Positions 1 to 6,346 of a stretch of DNA of 7,473 nt are shown piece by piece (position 1 is the first letter of the stretch; each line of letters begins with the position of its first letter). A program made the position numbers and the translations under genes. Source of the DNA: an uncultured Gammaproteobacteria bacterium (GTDB lineage: Bacteria; Pseudomonadota; Gammaproteobacteria; Pseudomonadales; DT-91). Location of the stretch: positions 1-7,473 of the forward strand of contig CAKMZU010000171.1 of assembly GCA_929200485.1 (NCBI GenBank). The letters are read 5' to 3'. The notes beneath the pieces were generated by a model. It was not told where the DNA came from. It saw only the letters and a list, made by a program, of their open reading frames with translations, and ran no database searches.

Positions 1-34
1 TAATACTATAAGGAATAAGTTGTCACAAGGTAAA

Positions 35-59
35 AAATAACCCCTAAACGGGGTTATTT
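35..59 (-). terminator. Strong hairpin terminator left of the IS200/IS605 element
   Basis: A perfect 10-bp inverted repeat (AAATAACCCC at 35-44, GGGGTTATTT at 50-59) encloses a 5-base loop. On the minus strand the stem is followed by an unbroken run of T, the pattern of an intrinsic terminator. It could stop transcripts leaving tnpA. On the plus strand the stem also ends in a T-rich stretch, so it may work in both directions and serve a gene ending left of the window. It lies outside the likely left end of the element, so it was probably there before the insertion. Confidence 0.75.
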
Positions 60-100
60 ATACAAATTACACACATTTATGCGCTATATAGAACAATGCG

Positions 101-108
101 GGCGGTGA
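101..108 (+). repeat. Left copy of octamer shared by the two IS200/IS605 ends
   Basis: GGCGGTGA here matches 1811-1818 in the right end, in direct orientation. At the right end it forms the 3' arm and exit of the terminal hairpin. At the left end it is followed by a second GGCGG at 114-118. It may be part of the subterminal sequence recognised by TnpA, although I see no equally good hairpin here. Confidence 0.35.
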
Positions 109-123
109 TATAAGGCGGCTCTA

Positions 124-516
124 TTAACTTGGTGTATTTTGATTTTTTACATATTCTTTCAGAGTTTCTATGCTTGCTCCACCTGCGCTTGAAGCAAAGT
201 AAGCTCTCGACCACAATGCTGATGATTTACTTGCCCTTGTTAAATGCGTATTTTGCTGTCTGAGCATCCTTGAACTAACGGATTTCAAGTTGTTAACCAT
301 AACTGATATTGCCAGTTTTGGAGGGTACTGAATAAGAAGGTGAACATGATCACTTTCTCCGTCAAATTCTATAAGTTGACACTCAAATTTATCGCAAGCA
401 GATAAAAAAGCATGGTGAAGCTGCTTTATCATATAAGCATCAAATATCTTTTTTCTGTATTTTGTAGTGAAAACCAAATGCACAACTAGCTTGCTAACGC
501 TATGCCTAAATTTCAA
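124..516 (-). CDS. tnpA: IS200/IS605-family Y1 (HUH) transposase TnpA
   Basis: This single-strand DNA transposase cuts and rejoins the hairpin-bearing ends of the element as a dimer, forming a 5'-phosphotyrosine intermediate. The 130-residue product has the HUH metal-binding motif H57-V-H59 (in SDHVHLLIQYPP), the catalytic tyrosine Y122 near the C-terminus and Q126 four residues later, the usual third metal ligand. Length and motif order match intact family members. The start shown is TTG at 514-516, with no clear Shine-Dalgarno site. The frame stays open upstream for about 11 codons (…IERDSDL before the TTG) that resemble the N-termini of relatives but contain no ATG, so the true start is uncertain and might be an upstream ATT or ATC. 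It diverges from tnpB, with the promoter region between them, and its transcript runs toward the terminator at 35-59. Confidence 0.9.
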   Translation of the reverse strand: MKFRHSVSKLVVHLVFTTKYRKKIFDAYMIKQLHHAFLSACDKFECQLIEFDGESDHVHLLIQYPPKLAISVMVNNLKSVSSRMLRQQNTHLTRASKSSALWSRAYFASSAGGASIETLKEYVKNQNTPS

Positions 517-536
517 TAAATCGCTATCACGCTCAA

Positions 537-567
537 TTGAGATTATTAATTAAACCATTACTATATA
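537..567 (+). promoter_or_regulatory. Candidate tnpB promoter in the divergent spacer
   Basis: TTGAGA (537-542) followed after 19 bases by TATATA (562-567) resembles a sigma-70 promoter with a long spacer. The whole 517-601 spacer is very AT-rich, so chance matches are likely. No Shine-Dalgarno site is visible before the tnpB ATG at 602, suggesting weak translation or a very short leader. Confidence 0.3.
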
Positions 568-601
568 AGATATATATGTAGAAATAATAATACACACCTA
601 A

Positions 602-1735
602 ATGTTAAAGGCAACGAAAGTAAGGCTATATCCAACACCTGAGCAGAAGGAATATCTTAATGCTCAGTTTGGAGCTGTGCGCTTTTCTTTCAATAAAGCC
701 TTGGCGATTAAGAATCACGAATACAAACTTAAAGGTAATAATCTTTCACCAAAGAAAGACCTAAAGCCATTGCTGGCTTTTGCTAAGAAATCTCGTAAGT
801 ACGCGTGGCTTAAAGATTATGATTCCATTGCGCTACAACAAGCAGTGATAAATCTTGATGCGGCTTTTAAGAATTTCTTTAATCCAAAACTGAAAGCTAG
901 ATTCCCGCGCTTTAAAAGCAAATACGGCAAGCAATCTAGCTATCATTGTGTTGGTGTTAAAGTCTTTGGTGAAGCGATTAAAATACCGAAGCTTGACCCT
1001 ATTCCTGCGGTGATTCATAGAGAAATTGACGGAGATATTAAAAGCATAACAATCACACGGACTGCCACTGGCAAATTCTTTGCCTCTATATTGGTTGATG
1101 ATCATTTGGAACAAGTCAAGCCAATGAAGAAAGTGAAAATAGTCACTGGTCTTGATCTTGGCTTGACGCATTTTGCTATACAGGATAACGGCAAAAAGCA
1201 TAGCAATCCTAAATTCATTAAACGCGCAGAACGAAATTTAAGGAGAAAACAAAAAGCCCTTTCAAGAAAGTTAAAGGGCGGAGCAAATAGAGCAAAGGCG
1301 CGTTTGCTTGTGGCAAAATGCCATGAGAAAATTGCCAGTGCTCGCGCTGAATTTCAACATAACTTATCTCGACAAATTGTTGACGAAAGCCAAGCGGTAA
1401 TTGTTGAGACATTGAAATCAGCAAATATGATGAAAAATCGAAAACTGAGCAAGGCCATTGCTGACGCTTCGTGGCATAGTTTTGTTGCTAAGCTTGAGTA
1501 CAAGGCAAAAGAGCTAGGTAAGCATTTGATCAAAATTGATCAGTGGTATGCCAGTTCAAAAACATGCTCAACATGCGATTTTAAAGTGGATAACATGCCT
1601 TTGAATATTCGCAACTGGGATTGCCCCAATTGTGATGCTAAAGATATTGATCGAGACATTAACGCAGCTATTAATATCAAAAATCAAGGAATTATCGAAT
1701 TAAAGGCGGCAGGACTTGTCGTCTCTGCTTACTAA
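602..1735 (+). CDS. tnpB: TnpB, RNA-guided RuvC-like nuclease of IS200/IS605 element
   Basis: TnpB uses an omega RNA made from the right end of its element to cut DNA next to a motif matching the element's target site. This restores the element at donor sites after excision. It is the ancestor-type nuclease of Cas12. The 377-residue protein has an N-terminal OrfB helix-turn-helix-type region (residues 1-60), a basic middle part, and a split RuvC domain: D185 in GLDLGLTH, E269 in AVIVETLKS and D352 in DIDRDINAA. A four-cysteine zinc ribbon (C322, C325, C341, C344) sits between the second and third motifs. All expected catalytic and zinc residues are present and the length is in the family range, so it looks functional. 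The gene ends in the sequence that forms the guide RNA scaffold, the usual overlap. The ATG at 602 was chosen because it gives the canonical MLKATKVRLYPTPEQ beginning. Confidence 0.93.
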   Translation: MLKATKVRLYPTPEQKEYLNAQFGAVRFSFNKALAIKNHEYKLKGNNLSPKKDLKPLLAFAKKSRKYAWLKDYDSIALQQAVINLDAAFKNFFNPKLKARFPRFKSKYGKQSSYHCVGVKVFGEAIKIPKLDPIPAVIHREIDGDIKSITITRTATGKFFASILVDDHLEQVKPMKKVKIVTGLDLGLTHFAIQDNGKKHSNPKFIKRAERNLRRKQKALSRKLKGGANRAKARLLVAKCHEKIASARAEFQHNLSRQIVDESQAVIVETLKSANMMKNRKLSKAIADASWHSFVAKLEYKAKELGKHLIKIDQWYASSKTCSTCDFKVDNMPLNIRNWDCPNCDAKDIDRDINAAINIKNQGIIELKAAGLVVSAY

Positions 1736-1846
1736 GGCTTCCTCGTAAATCCTGTCTTATCTCAGGTTGTAGCCAGTGAAGTAAGAAGCATCGCCTAAAG
1801 CGTAACGGCAGGCGGTGAGTAGTCACCTACTCTAACATTTCTAATC
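1690..1846 (+). ncRNA. Putative omega RNA (right-end RNA) of TnpB with guide
   Basis: Family knowledge places the TnpB guide RNA over the 3' end of tnpB and the element's right end. The sequence fits. GCTTC (1737-1741) can pair with GAAGC (1785-1789), enclosing a small stem (CCTG 1751-1754 with CAGG 1763-1766, extendable by AA/TT past one bulged base). Directly after comes a 7-bp hairpin, ATCGCCT (1790-1796) with AGGCGGT (1810-1816), including one G-T pair. The scaffold would end at about 1826 and the guide would be the flanking host sequence beginning CTACTCTAAC at 1827. The 5' end is not visible from sequence and the coordinates given are approximate. Confidence 0.55.
1790..1816 (+). other. 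Right-end hairpin of the IS200/IS605 element
   Basis: The 7-bp stem ATCGCCT/AGGCGGT with a 13-base loop sits just before the end of the element. In DNA it is the likely TnpA recognition hairpin of the right end. In RNA it is the last hairpin of the TnpB guide scaffold. Confidence 0.6.
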
Positions 1847-2063
1847 CGTCCAGCGCTTATCTCAATGCTTTAGGTTGATTGAATATGCCTAGCAAGTTGT
1901 GCTTGGCCTAAATGAGGACTCTACTGTTTTTGGAAATAGTCTCTCGTGAACATCCGCTTATACGAGCGGCTTCGGTCACATTGCCGAGCTTTTCGGCCAA
2001 ATAAATAGGCCTATGAGGTCAGTTGCTTGAGGCGGTCGACTTCTAAACCTGTAAAAGAAAGTA
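1827..2063. other. Gene-free stretch between IS element and helicase gene end
   Basis: No intact gene is visible. The stretch holds the presumed TnpB guide sequence (from 1827), a short transposase relict on the minus strand (about 1911-2009) and, next to the helicase stop codon, a second minus-strand open stretch (about 2011-2063, reading LEVDRLKQLTS before a stop) in another frame that might be part of the same relict. GGCC (1995-1998) and GGCC (2008-2011) flank an AT-rich core. No convincing terminator for the helicase gene was found. Confidence 0.5.
1911..2009 (-). pseudogene. Relict of a transposase N-terminal helix-turn-helix
   Basis: Reading the minus strand from 2009 gives PIYLAEKLGNVTEAARISG then CSRETISKNSR and a stop near 1911. 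The LAEKLGNV-x-EA-R-x-x-G-x-SRET pattern is typical of the N-terminal helix-turn-helix of IS481/IS3-like transposases, which in intact form are followed by a DDE integrase core. There is an in-frame stop just upstream (TGA at 2019-2021) and no start codon or integrase core, so this is a fragment. The upstream reading in another frame suggests a frameshift. The family assignment rests on this short motif only. Confidence 0.45.
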
Positions 2064-4931
2064 TTAGCTCATAGTGATCGCATTGAACAGATTTACCAAC
2101 TTGAGCTGGTCAACTCGGCTCACCGGTGTTTTTCCTATACTTGGGTTGCCTACTACTACTGCCAGTGATTGTGCTCTTGAGATGGCCACGTTAATGCGAT
2201 GCTTATCGAAGAGAAAATCCAGTCCTCGTGGCGATTCACTGGCATCGCTGGCACACATGCTCAAGAACACAATTGGAGCTTCTTGACCTTGGAATTTATC
2301 GACACTACCTACCTTGGCTTGCTCGCCCAGCGCGGCGCGTAGCTTGCTGACTTGATGGTTATATGGGGCGACGAACAAGATGTCGTTCCAGTCGATGGGC
2401 CTAGTTTCCAGGGATGACTGTCCAGTATGAAAAGTTCTTCCAATTAAGTTATTGGCAAGTTCTCGGATAACAACCACCTCCTCATCAGAGGCTTGTGTAT
2501 TGCTTTCATGCTGTACCGGAACGAATAAAACTCCGGCTTCAATGTTAAGGAGTCCATCATAATTTGGAGGTACATCGATAATTCGTTCATCATTAGACGG
2601 GTGTGATCCCAGTTTTCCTTCATAAATATGCTCACTGATGAACCGGTTGACCTTAGAGTGCATGCGATAAGTTGTGCCCAAAAATACGCCCATGTCGTCT
2701 GGAATGGTCGGTGTTTCGTGTAAAAGGTAGTCCAGCACAGAAAGGCCGCTGTCGGCCGGATGTGTGCCTTGTGAGGGCTGGCCTAACTGCATTTGGTCAC
2801 CCATCAAAATAAGGTTGTTTGCGCTACGGCTCATGGCGATCAGGTTTGCAACGGCAACTTGGCCAGCTTCATCGACAAACAGGTAGTCGAGTTCGTTCGT
2901 TAACTCTTCTCGAGCGAATCCCCATGCTGTCGTACCAATCACGCAAGCCGGTTGAATATGATTAACCAGTTCGTTGTTCTTTAGGATGGCAACGTCATAG
3001 TCTGCCAGCTCAGGTTCATTGTCTTTGGTGCAGCCGAAGGTTGCTGCGATGCCTTCTTCTTTGCAGTATTTTGCTGTACTCAATAACAGGTTGTTGATCG
3101 CCTTGTGGCTATTGCTGGCAATTCCCACTTTTGCACCGGACTTCATAAGATCCGCAATAACATGCTTGCCGGTGTAGGACTTGCCAGCACCGGGAGGCCC
3201 CTGAATCGTTAGGTAACTGCAATCTAGGTTATTGATCGCATGAATGATTTGTTGGAGCCGCTCACTCGGATTGTGACTAGGAGCAATAGGGCCTTCGTTG
3301 TGATCCTTTATTCGAGGTTTGGAGCGAGTCAGAAAATCAATAATGGCTGACTGGCCTGAATTTAGCTCTCCACTTTCATATTCGATAACGCTCTGGTAGA
3401 TGGCTTGTGGAATTGGATTTGGATTGACATATTCGTCTGGCACTAACGAAATGACCGCGGGTGGTTCTTCTTTCGATTGCAGGACCACAAGGCCATTTTC
3501 CAGATCGCTTTCCTCTCGGACAAAGGTAACCTTTGCAGTATTTCCATCATCTGTTTCGACACCCAATAAGTAGAACTGTTTTTGCGTGCCCTTAAATTCC
3601 TGTGTGGGATCAAAACGATATTCATAAGCCATATTGCTTGCTCGTGGTATAGGCTTAAATGGTTCACGTTCGGTTCTTTCGCAGCAGGCCAAACAATCAA
3701 GGTCGTCCATCAATTCAATGTGACTTAAGCCAAGTCTTTCGAATAAACGCCAGAATATGGGTTTCGCTTCTCGTCGATGGAACTCAAGCACCCATGCCAG
3801 ATTTTCAGTTAATGCCGTTATTCTTGGGTTGGACTCAAGCTTAGATAAAACGCGCTCAAGTAGACGATCCCGCAGCTGCGTTCGTTCTGTTACTTCTTCA
3901 TTGACATCAGGCTCGGTGACCTCTGTTTTACCTAAATAGGCTATGCCATGCTCTGCTTGCTGTTGCCGCAACCAATCAACCAGCTCCTGGGTTGAGTCGC
4001 AATCATCAATGTTGTAATCCCTGATGTCGTTCAGGATTTTGGATGTTTCCCAGGTATCACCCTGTTCACCTCGCGAGTGCAGTTCCCGCCATTGCTCATA
4101 GACGACAACCGAGTCACCGCCATTGCCAACTTCAGTTTCGCGCTTTCCGCGATAAAGGTGTTCTACATTCTTGATTGAATATCGAGGCTCACCTAGTAGA
4201 ACGCCGCCTTTAACGATTTTGTAGAGATCAACGAAAACCTCGTTGCGAAGCAGCTGATCTACTTCATATTCGCATACACCATAACGCCCCATCAATTTGC
4301 GGCAGGCTGCGATTTCATAATTAGCGTAATGGTAAATATGCATCTTTGGGTCTTGCTGCCAACGCTGGTAAACCCATTGAATACAATCTTTGAAGCACTG
4401 TTTTTCTTGTTCCGGATTGTGAGCCCAGAAATCTTTAAACTGTCGGTTACCTTCTTCATCAAAATACGTGTTGCCCCAAAGATATTCCAAGCCGCCTTCA
4501 TCAAGTGGATAGCCCTCTATATCGAAGAACACATCAAGTGATGAGTGTGATGGGAGCAATGCCAAACCTGATTTTTCATTGGGAGCAGGCTTTATGATTT
4601 CGAATTGTGGAATGGCGTTTCCAGCACTTTGCTTTTGGATCGCCGCTTGAGCTTTCAGTTTCTCAAGAACAATCGTGTTAATGCTTGGCACATATTCGAT
4701 GTCGGTAGTAGCCAGCTCTTCCATCGTATTGATGCCAGCTTTATTCAACTTTTTCATTTGGCTTTTGGTGATGGTTGCTACCTGAAATAAGTGGTCTTTT
4801 TTAACCATTAAAGATTCAGCGAAGTTATTCCAATCCGCCCAGTTTTTAGAATCGGCAGGGTCTGGTCGATTTTCTGGTGAGTAAATGGAATGGTTCGCCT
4901 CGCACCCTAAAGCAGTATCATAATGTGCCAA
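2064..4931 (-). CDS. C-terminal part of split TM0106-type nuclease-helicase: DEDD exonuclease plus SF1 helicase
   Basis: This 955-codon frame is the back part of a gene cut by the IS1111-like element. The first 17 codons (TTG start at 4929-4931 to about 4883) come wholly or partly from the insertion; native sequence begins at YSPENRPDPADSKNW. Next is a helix-hairpin-like segment (residues 45-75, ITKSQMKKLNKAGI), then an RNase H-fold DEDD exonuclease domain (about 130-325) with D137-I-E139 and YNIDDCDSTQEL near 306-317. An SF1 UPF1/Dna2-like helicase follows: Walker A GPPGAGKS 578-585, DEAG 687-690, GDQMQLGQP 711-719, YRMH 755-758, VDKFQGQE 877-884 and RINVAISRAQ 912-921. All helicase motifs look intact. 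TTG has no clear ribosome site; the first ATG is codon 42 (4806-4808). Any product would lack the RecB-like nuclease. The cellular role is unknown; DNA repair or phage defence is only a guess. Confidence 0.88.
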   Translation of the reverse strand: MAHYDTALGCEANHSIYSPENRPDPADSKNWADWNNFAESLMVKKDHLFQVATITKSQMKKLNKAGINTMEELATTDIEYVPSINTIVLEKLKAQAAIQKQSAGNAIPQFEIIKPAPNEKSGLALLPSHSSLDVFFDIEGYPLDEGGLEYLWGNTYFDEEGNRQFKDFWAHNPEQEKQCFKDCIQWVYQRWQQDPKMHIYHYANYEIAACRKLMGRYGVCEYEVDQLLRNEVFVDLYKIVKGGVLLGEPRYSIKNVEHLYRGKRETEVGNGGDSVVVYEQWRELHSRGEQGDTWETSKILNDIRDYNIDDCDSTQELVDWLRQQQAEHGIAYLGKTEVTEPDVNEEVTERTQLRDRLLERVLSKLESNPRITALTENLAWVLEFHRREAKPIFWRLFERLGLSHIELMDDLDCLACCERTEREPFKPIPRASNMAYEYRFDPTQEFKGTQKQFYLLGVETDDGNTAKVTFVREESDLENGLVVLQSKEEPPAVISLVPDEYVNPNPIPQAIYQSVIEYESGELNSGQSAIIDFLTRSKPRIKDHNEGPIAPSHNPSERLQQIIHAINNLDCSYLTIQGPPGAGKSYTGKHVIADLMKSGAKVGIASNSHKAINNLLLSTAKYCKEEGIAATFGCTKDNEPELADYDVAILKNNELVNHIQPACVIGTTAWGFAREELTNELDYLFVDEAGQVAVANLIAMSRSANNLILMGDQMQLGQPSQGTHPADSGLSVLDYLLHETPTIPDDMGVFLGTTYRMHSKVNRFISEHIYEGKLGSHPSNDERIIDVPPNYDGLLNIEAGVLFVPVQHESNTQASDEEVVVIRELANNLIGRTFHTGQSSLETRPIDWNDILFVAPYNHQVSKLRAALGEQAKVGSVDKFQGQEAPIVFLSMCASDASESPRGLDFLFDKHRINVAISRAQSLAVVVGNPSIGKTPVSRVDQLKLVNLFNAITMS
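4890..4903 (+). repeat. Left subterminal inverted repeat of the IS1111-like element
   Basis: ATGGTTCGCCTCGC is the perfect reverse complement of 6347-6360. Similarity ends at both sides of the 14 bases. Subterminal rather than terminal repeats of 11-14 bp are a mark of the IS1111 group within IS110. Confidence 0.9.
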
Positions 4932-4964
4932 ATTAGACGGCGAATGTAATTGTTAAATTCGAAT

Positions 4965-4973
4965 GAGAGGTGA
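4965..4973 (+). promoter_or_regulatory. Ribosome binding site deciding the transposase start
   Basis: GAGAGGTGA lies 8 bases before ATG 4982. It overlaps the alternative in-frame GTG at 4970, which could not use it, so ATG 4982 is the preferred start. Confidence 0.7.
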
Positions 4974-4981
4974 TACGAATC

Positions 4982-6019
4982 ATGAGTAAAAGTAACGTTA
5001 ATAATGATATCAAGGTATTAGCCATAGATTTAGCCAAGAGTAGCTTTCAACTTCATGGCGTGGATGAAAAAGGTGAAAAGGTATTCGCTAAAAAATTAAG
5101 CCGAAAAAAATTATCTGAATTCATGGTTAGATTAACACCTTGCTTAGTTGCAATGGAGGCATGCGGAAGCGCTCATTACTGGGCGCGACTATTTAAAAGC
5201 TATGGCCATGAGGTTCGTTTAATAGCCCCGCAATTTGTAAAGCCATTTGTGAAGTCAAACAAAAATGATGCAGTCGATGCCGAAGCTATCGCCGAAGCTG
5301 TTCGACGTCCGAATATGCGTTTTGTTGCCATTAAGTCAGTTGAACAATTAGAAAGTCAATCTATTCATAGGATTCGAAGTCAATCCATTAAAAATCGCAC
5401 GGCTCTGGTTAATCAGATTCGAGGCTTACTAATGGAGCAAGGAATTGATATTCCAGCAGGTCGAAAGAACGTGCTTAAACGTATACCTATGATTCTTGAA
5501 GATGCCGAAAATGGCTTGGGCGTTCGATTTAGAGAGATACTCTCTGACTTGCAGAATGATTTAAATACAGTCGATGAACGTGTCAATAAATATGACATAG
5601 AAATTGAGCGGATGATAAAAAATGATGAGACGGCTCAACGATTGATGAGTATTCCAGGTGTAGGGCCTCTTACCGCAACCGCGTTGTTAATAACAATTGG
5701 GGATATATCGTTGTTTAAAAATGGGCGAGAGCTAGCCGCCTTTTTTGGCTTGGTTCCTCGCCAGCACTCCACGGGAGGAAGGCCAACGTTACTCGGCATT
5801 AGCAAAAGAGGGGATGTATATTTACGCACACTGCTGATTCATGGAGCGAGATCAGTACTGCAATATACTGAAGGCAAAAAAGATTCCGTTAGTCAGTGGG
5901 CAGATAATCTAGTGCGGCGGCGTGGAAAAAATATAGCGGCTGTTGCTTTGGCAAATAAAATGGCTCGAACAGTTTTTGCTTTGCTCAAGAATGGAGGAAG
6001 CTATGCTGTTTCAGTGTAA
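4982..6019 (+). CDS. IS110-family (IS1111-group) DEDD transposase/recombinase
   Basis: The 345-residue enzyme catalyses RNA-guided recombination between the circularised element and its target. The N-terminal RuvC-like domain (DEDD_Tnp_IS110 type) shows D in VLAIDLAKSSF, E in CLVAMEACGSAHYWAR and the Asp pair in KNDAVDAEAIAEA. The C-terminal Transposase_20 domain (roughly residues 225-320) has the helix-hairpin-helix-like LMSIPGVGPLTATALL and the FFGLVPRQHSTGG segment holding the conserved catalytic serine. The reading frame is complete and no key residue seems to be missing. ATG 4982 was chosen over GTG 4970 because of the Shine-Dalgarno spacing. The long 3' non-coding region and subterminal repeats place it in the IS1111 group. 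In this family transcription often depends on a promoter formed when the ends join in the circle; I see no strong promoter in 4904-4964. Confidence 0.93.
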   Translation: MSKSNVNNDIKVLAIDLAKSSFQLHGVDEKGEKVFAKKLSRKKLSEFMVRLTPCLVAMEACGSAHYWARLFKSYGHEVRLIAPQFVKPFVKSNKNDAVDAEAIAEAVRRPNMRFVAIKSVEQLESQSIHRIRSQSIKNRTALVNQIRGLLMEQGIDIPAGRKNVLKRIPMILEDAENGLGVRFREILSDLQNDLNTVDERVNKYDIEIERMIKNDETAQRLMSIPGVGPLTATALLITIGDISLFKNGRELAAFFGLVPRQHSTGGRPTLLGISKRGDVYLRTLLIHGARSVLQYTEGKKDSVSQWADNLVRRRGKNIAAVALANKMARTVFALLKNGGSYAVSV

Positions 6020-6346
6020 AGAAAGTCTAAATATTGAAGATTGTTATCACCTAAAAAGCAGCCAATAGTATGAACATATTTTTTTGATCTATTAATGATT
6101 AAGTTTTAAGAGTAATGAACTAAGCAAATTGCAAAGAGACAAATCACCGTGATGGCATGAAAGGTAAGACCTGCATCTCAGACAAGCTGATTGTAACTAA
6201 GGCGTTCCTTGTGAGCAGACCGTTGAGTAGATAAGCACTGAGATGAGCGAATTTCCATTAGGGCCCGAAGGATATACCTTCAGATAGAGGCCGGATATAA
6301 GACCGCAACTTTTCCTTCATGAGCACAACGATTTATCTTGCAATAC
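6020..6346. other. Non-coding 3' region of the IS1111-like element
   Basis: These 327 bases between the transposase stop and the right inverted repeat contain no plausible plus-strand gene. The first 140 bases are AT-rich and show nothing clear. The second half holds the structured segment described as a putative guide RNA. The last 30 bases are read on the minus strand as the hybrid tail of the interrupted nuclease fragment, up to its stop at 6317. Confidence 0.6.
6165..6305 (+). ncRNA. Putative bridge RNA / seekRNA of the IS1111-like element
   Basis: IS110-family transposases use an element-encoded RNA whose loops pair with target and donor DNA; in the IS1111 group it is encoded downstream of the transposase, as here. 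CATCTCAG (6174-6181) pairs perfectly with CTGAGATG (6238-6245), enclosing a 56-base loop. A second hairpin is GAAGG (6267-6271) with CCTTC (6277-6281). Candidate target guides in the first loop are GTAACT (6193-6198), complementary to the right host flank AGTTAC (6364-6369), and GTGAG (6211-6215), identical to the left flank (4877-4881). Candidate donor guides are TTCCATT (6253-6259), complementary to the left end AATGGAA (4884-4890), and ATATAA (6295-6300) or the ATATA loop (6272-6276), like the right end (6359-6364). RNA ends are approximate, and each match is short. Confidence 0.55.

Larger units (their letters stand above)
71..1826 (+). mobile_element. IS200/IS605-family insertion sequence with divergent tnpA and tnpB
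   Basis: The element carries a Y1 HUH transposase gene and a tnpB gene in divergent orientation, the IS605 layout. The right end is placed at TCAC (1823-1826), directly after the terminal hairpin 1790-1816 and the segment GAGTAG; elements of this family typically end in a short TCAN-like cleavage motif after such a hairpin. The left end is uncertain. TTAC at 67-70 is a plausible left cleavage or target motif (the tetranucleotide used by IS608), giving a 1756-bp element, but this is inference. An octamer GGCGGTGA occurs near both ends (101-108 and 1811-1818). These elements make no target duplication and have no terminal inverted repeats, so neither is expected. Both proteins look intact, so the element may still be active. 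Confidence 0.7.

Noticed and set aside
833..1424. Minus-strand open frames within tnpB (833-1201 and 1218-1424)
   Set aside because: They lie antisense to a clearly conserved tnpB and show no recognisable motif or ribosome site.
1862..1865. TCAA as an alternative right cleavage site of the IS200/IS605 element
   Set aside because: It lies about 40 bases beyond the terminal hairpin; TCAC at 1823-1826 follows the hairpin at the usual short distance.
1794..1874. CCTAAAGC (1794-1801) and GCTTTAGG (1867-1874) inverted repeat
   Set aside because: It would join the inside of the right-end hairpin to the host flank and compete with the better local 7-bp hairpin; judged coincidental.
1827..1910. Possible integron attC-like or recombination site
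   Set aside because: The core motifs do not fit the RYYYAAC/GTTRRRY pattern and no paired inner repeats were found.
2074..4790. Several 60-85 codon frames overlapping the helicase part on both strands
   Set aside because: They are out-of-frame or antisense readings of a gene with conserved helicase motifs along its length.
5413..5829. Two minus-strand frames inside the IS110-type transposase
   Set aside because: They are antisense to the conserved transposase and lack supporting signals.
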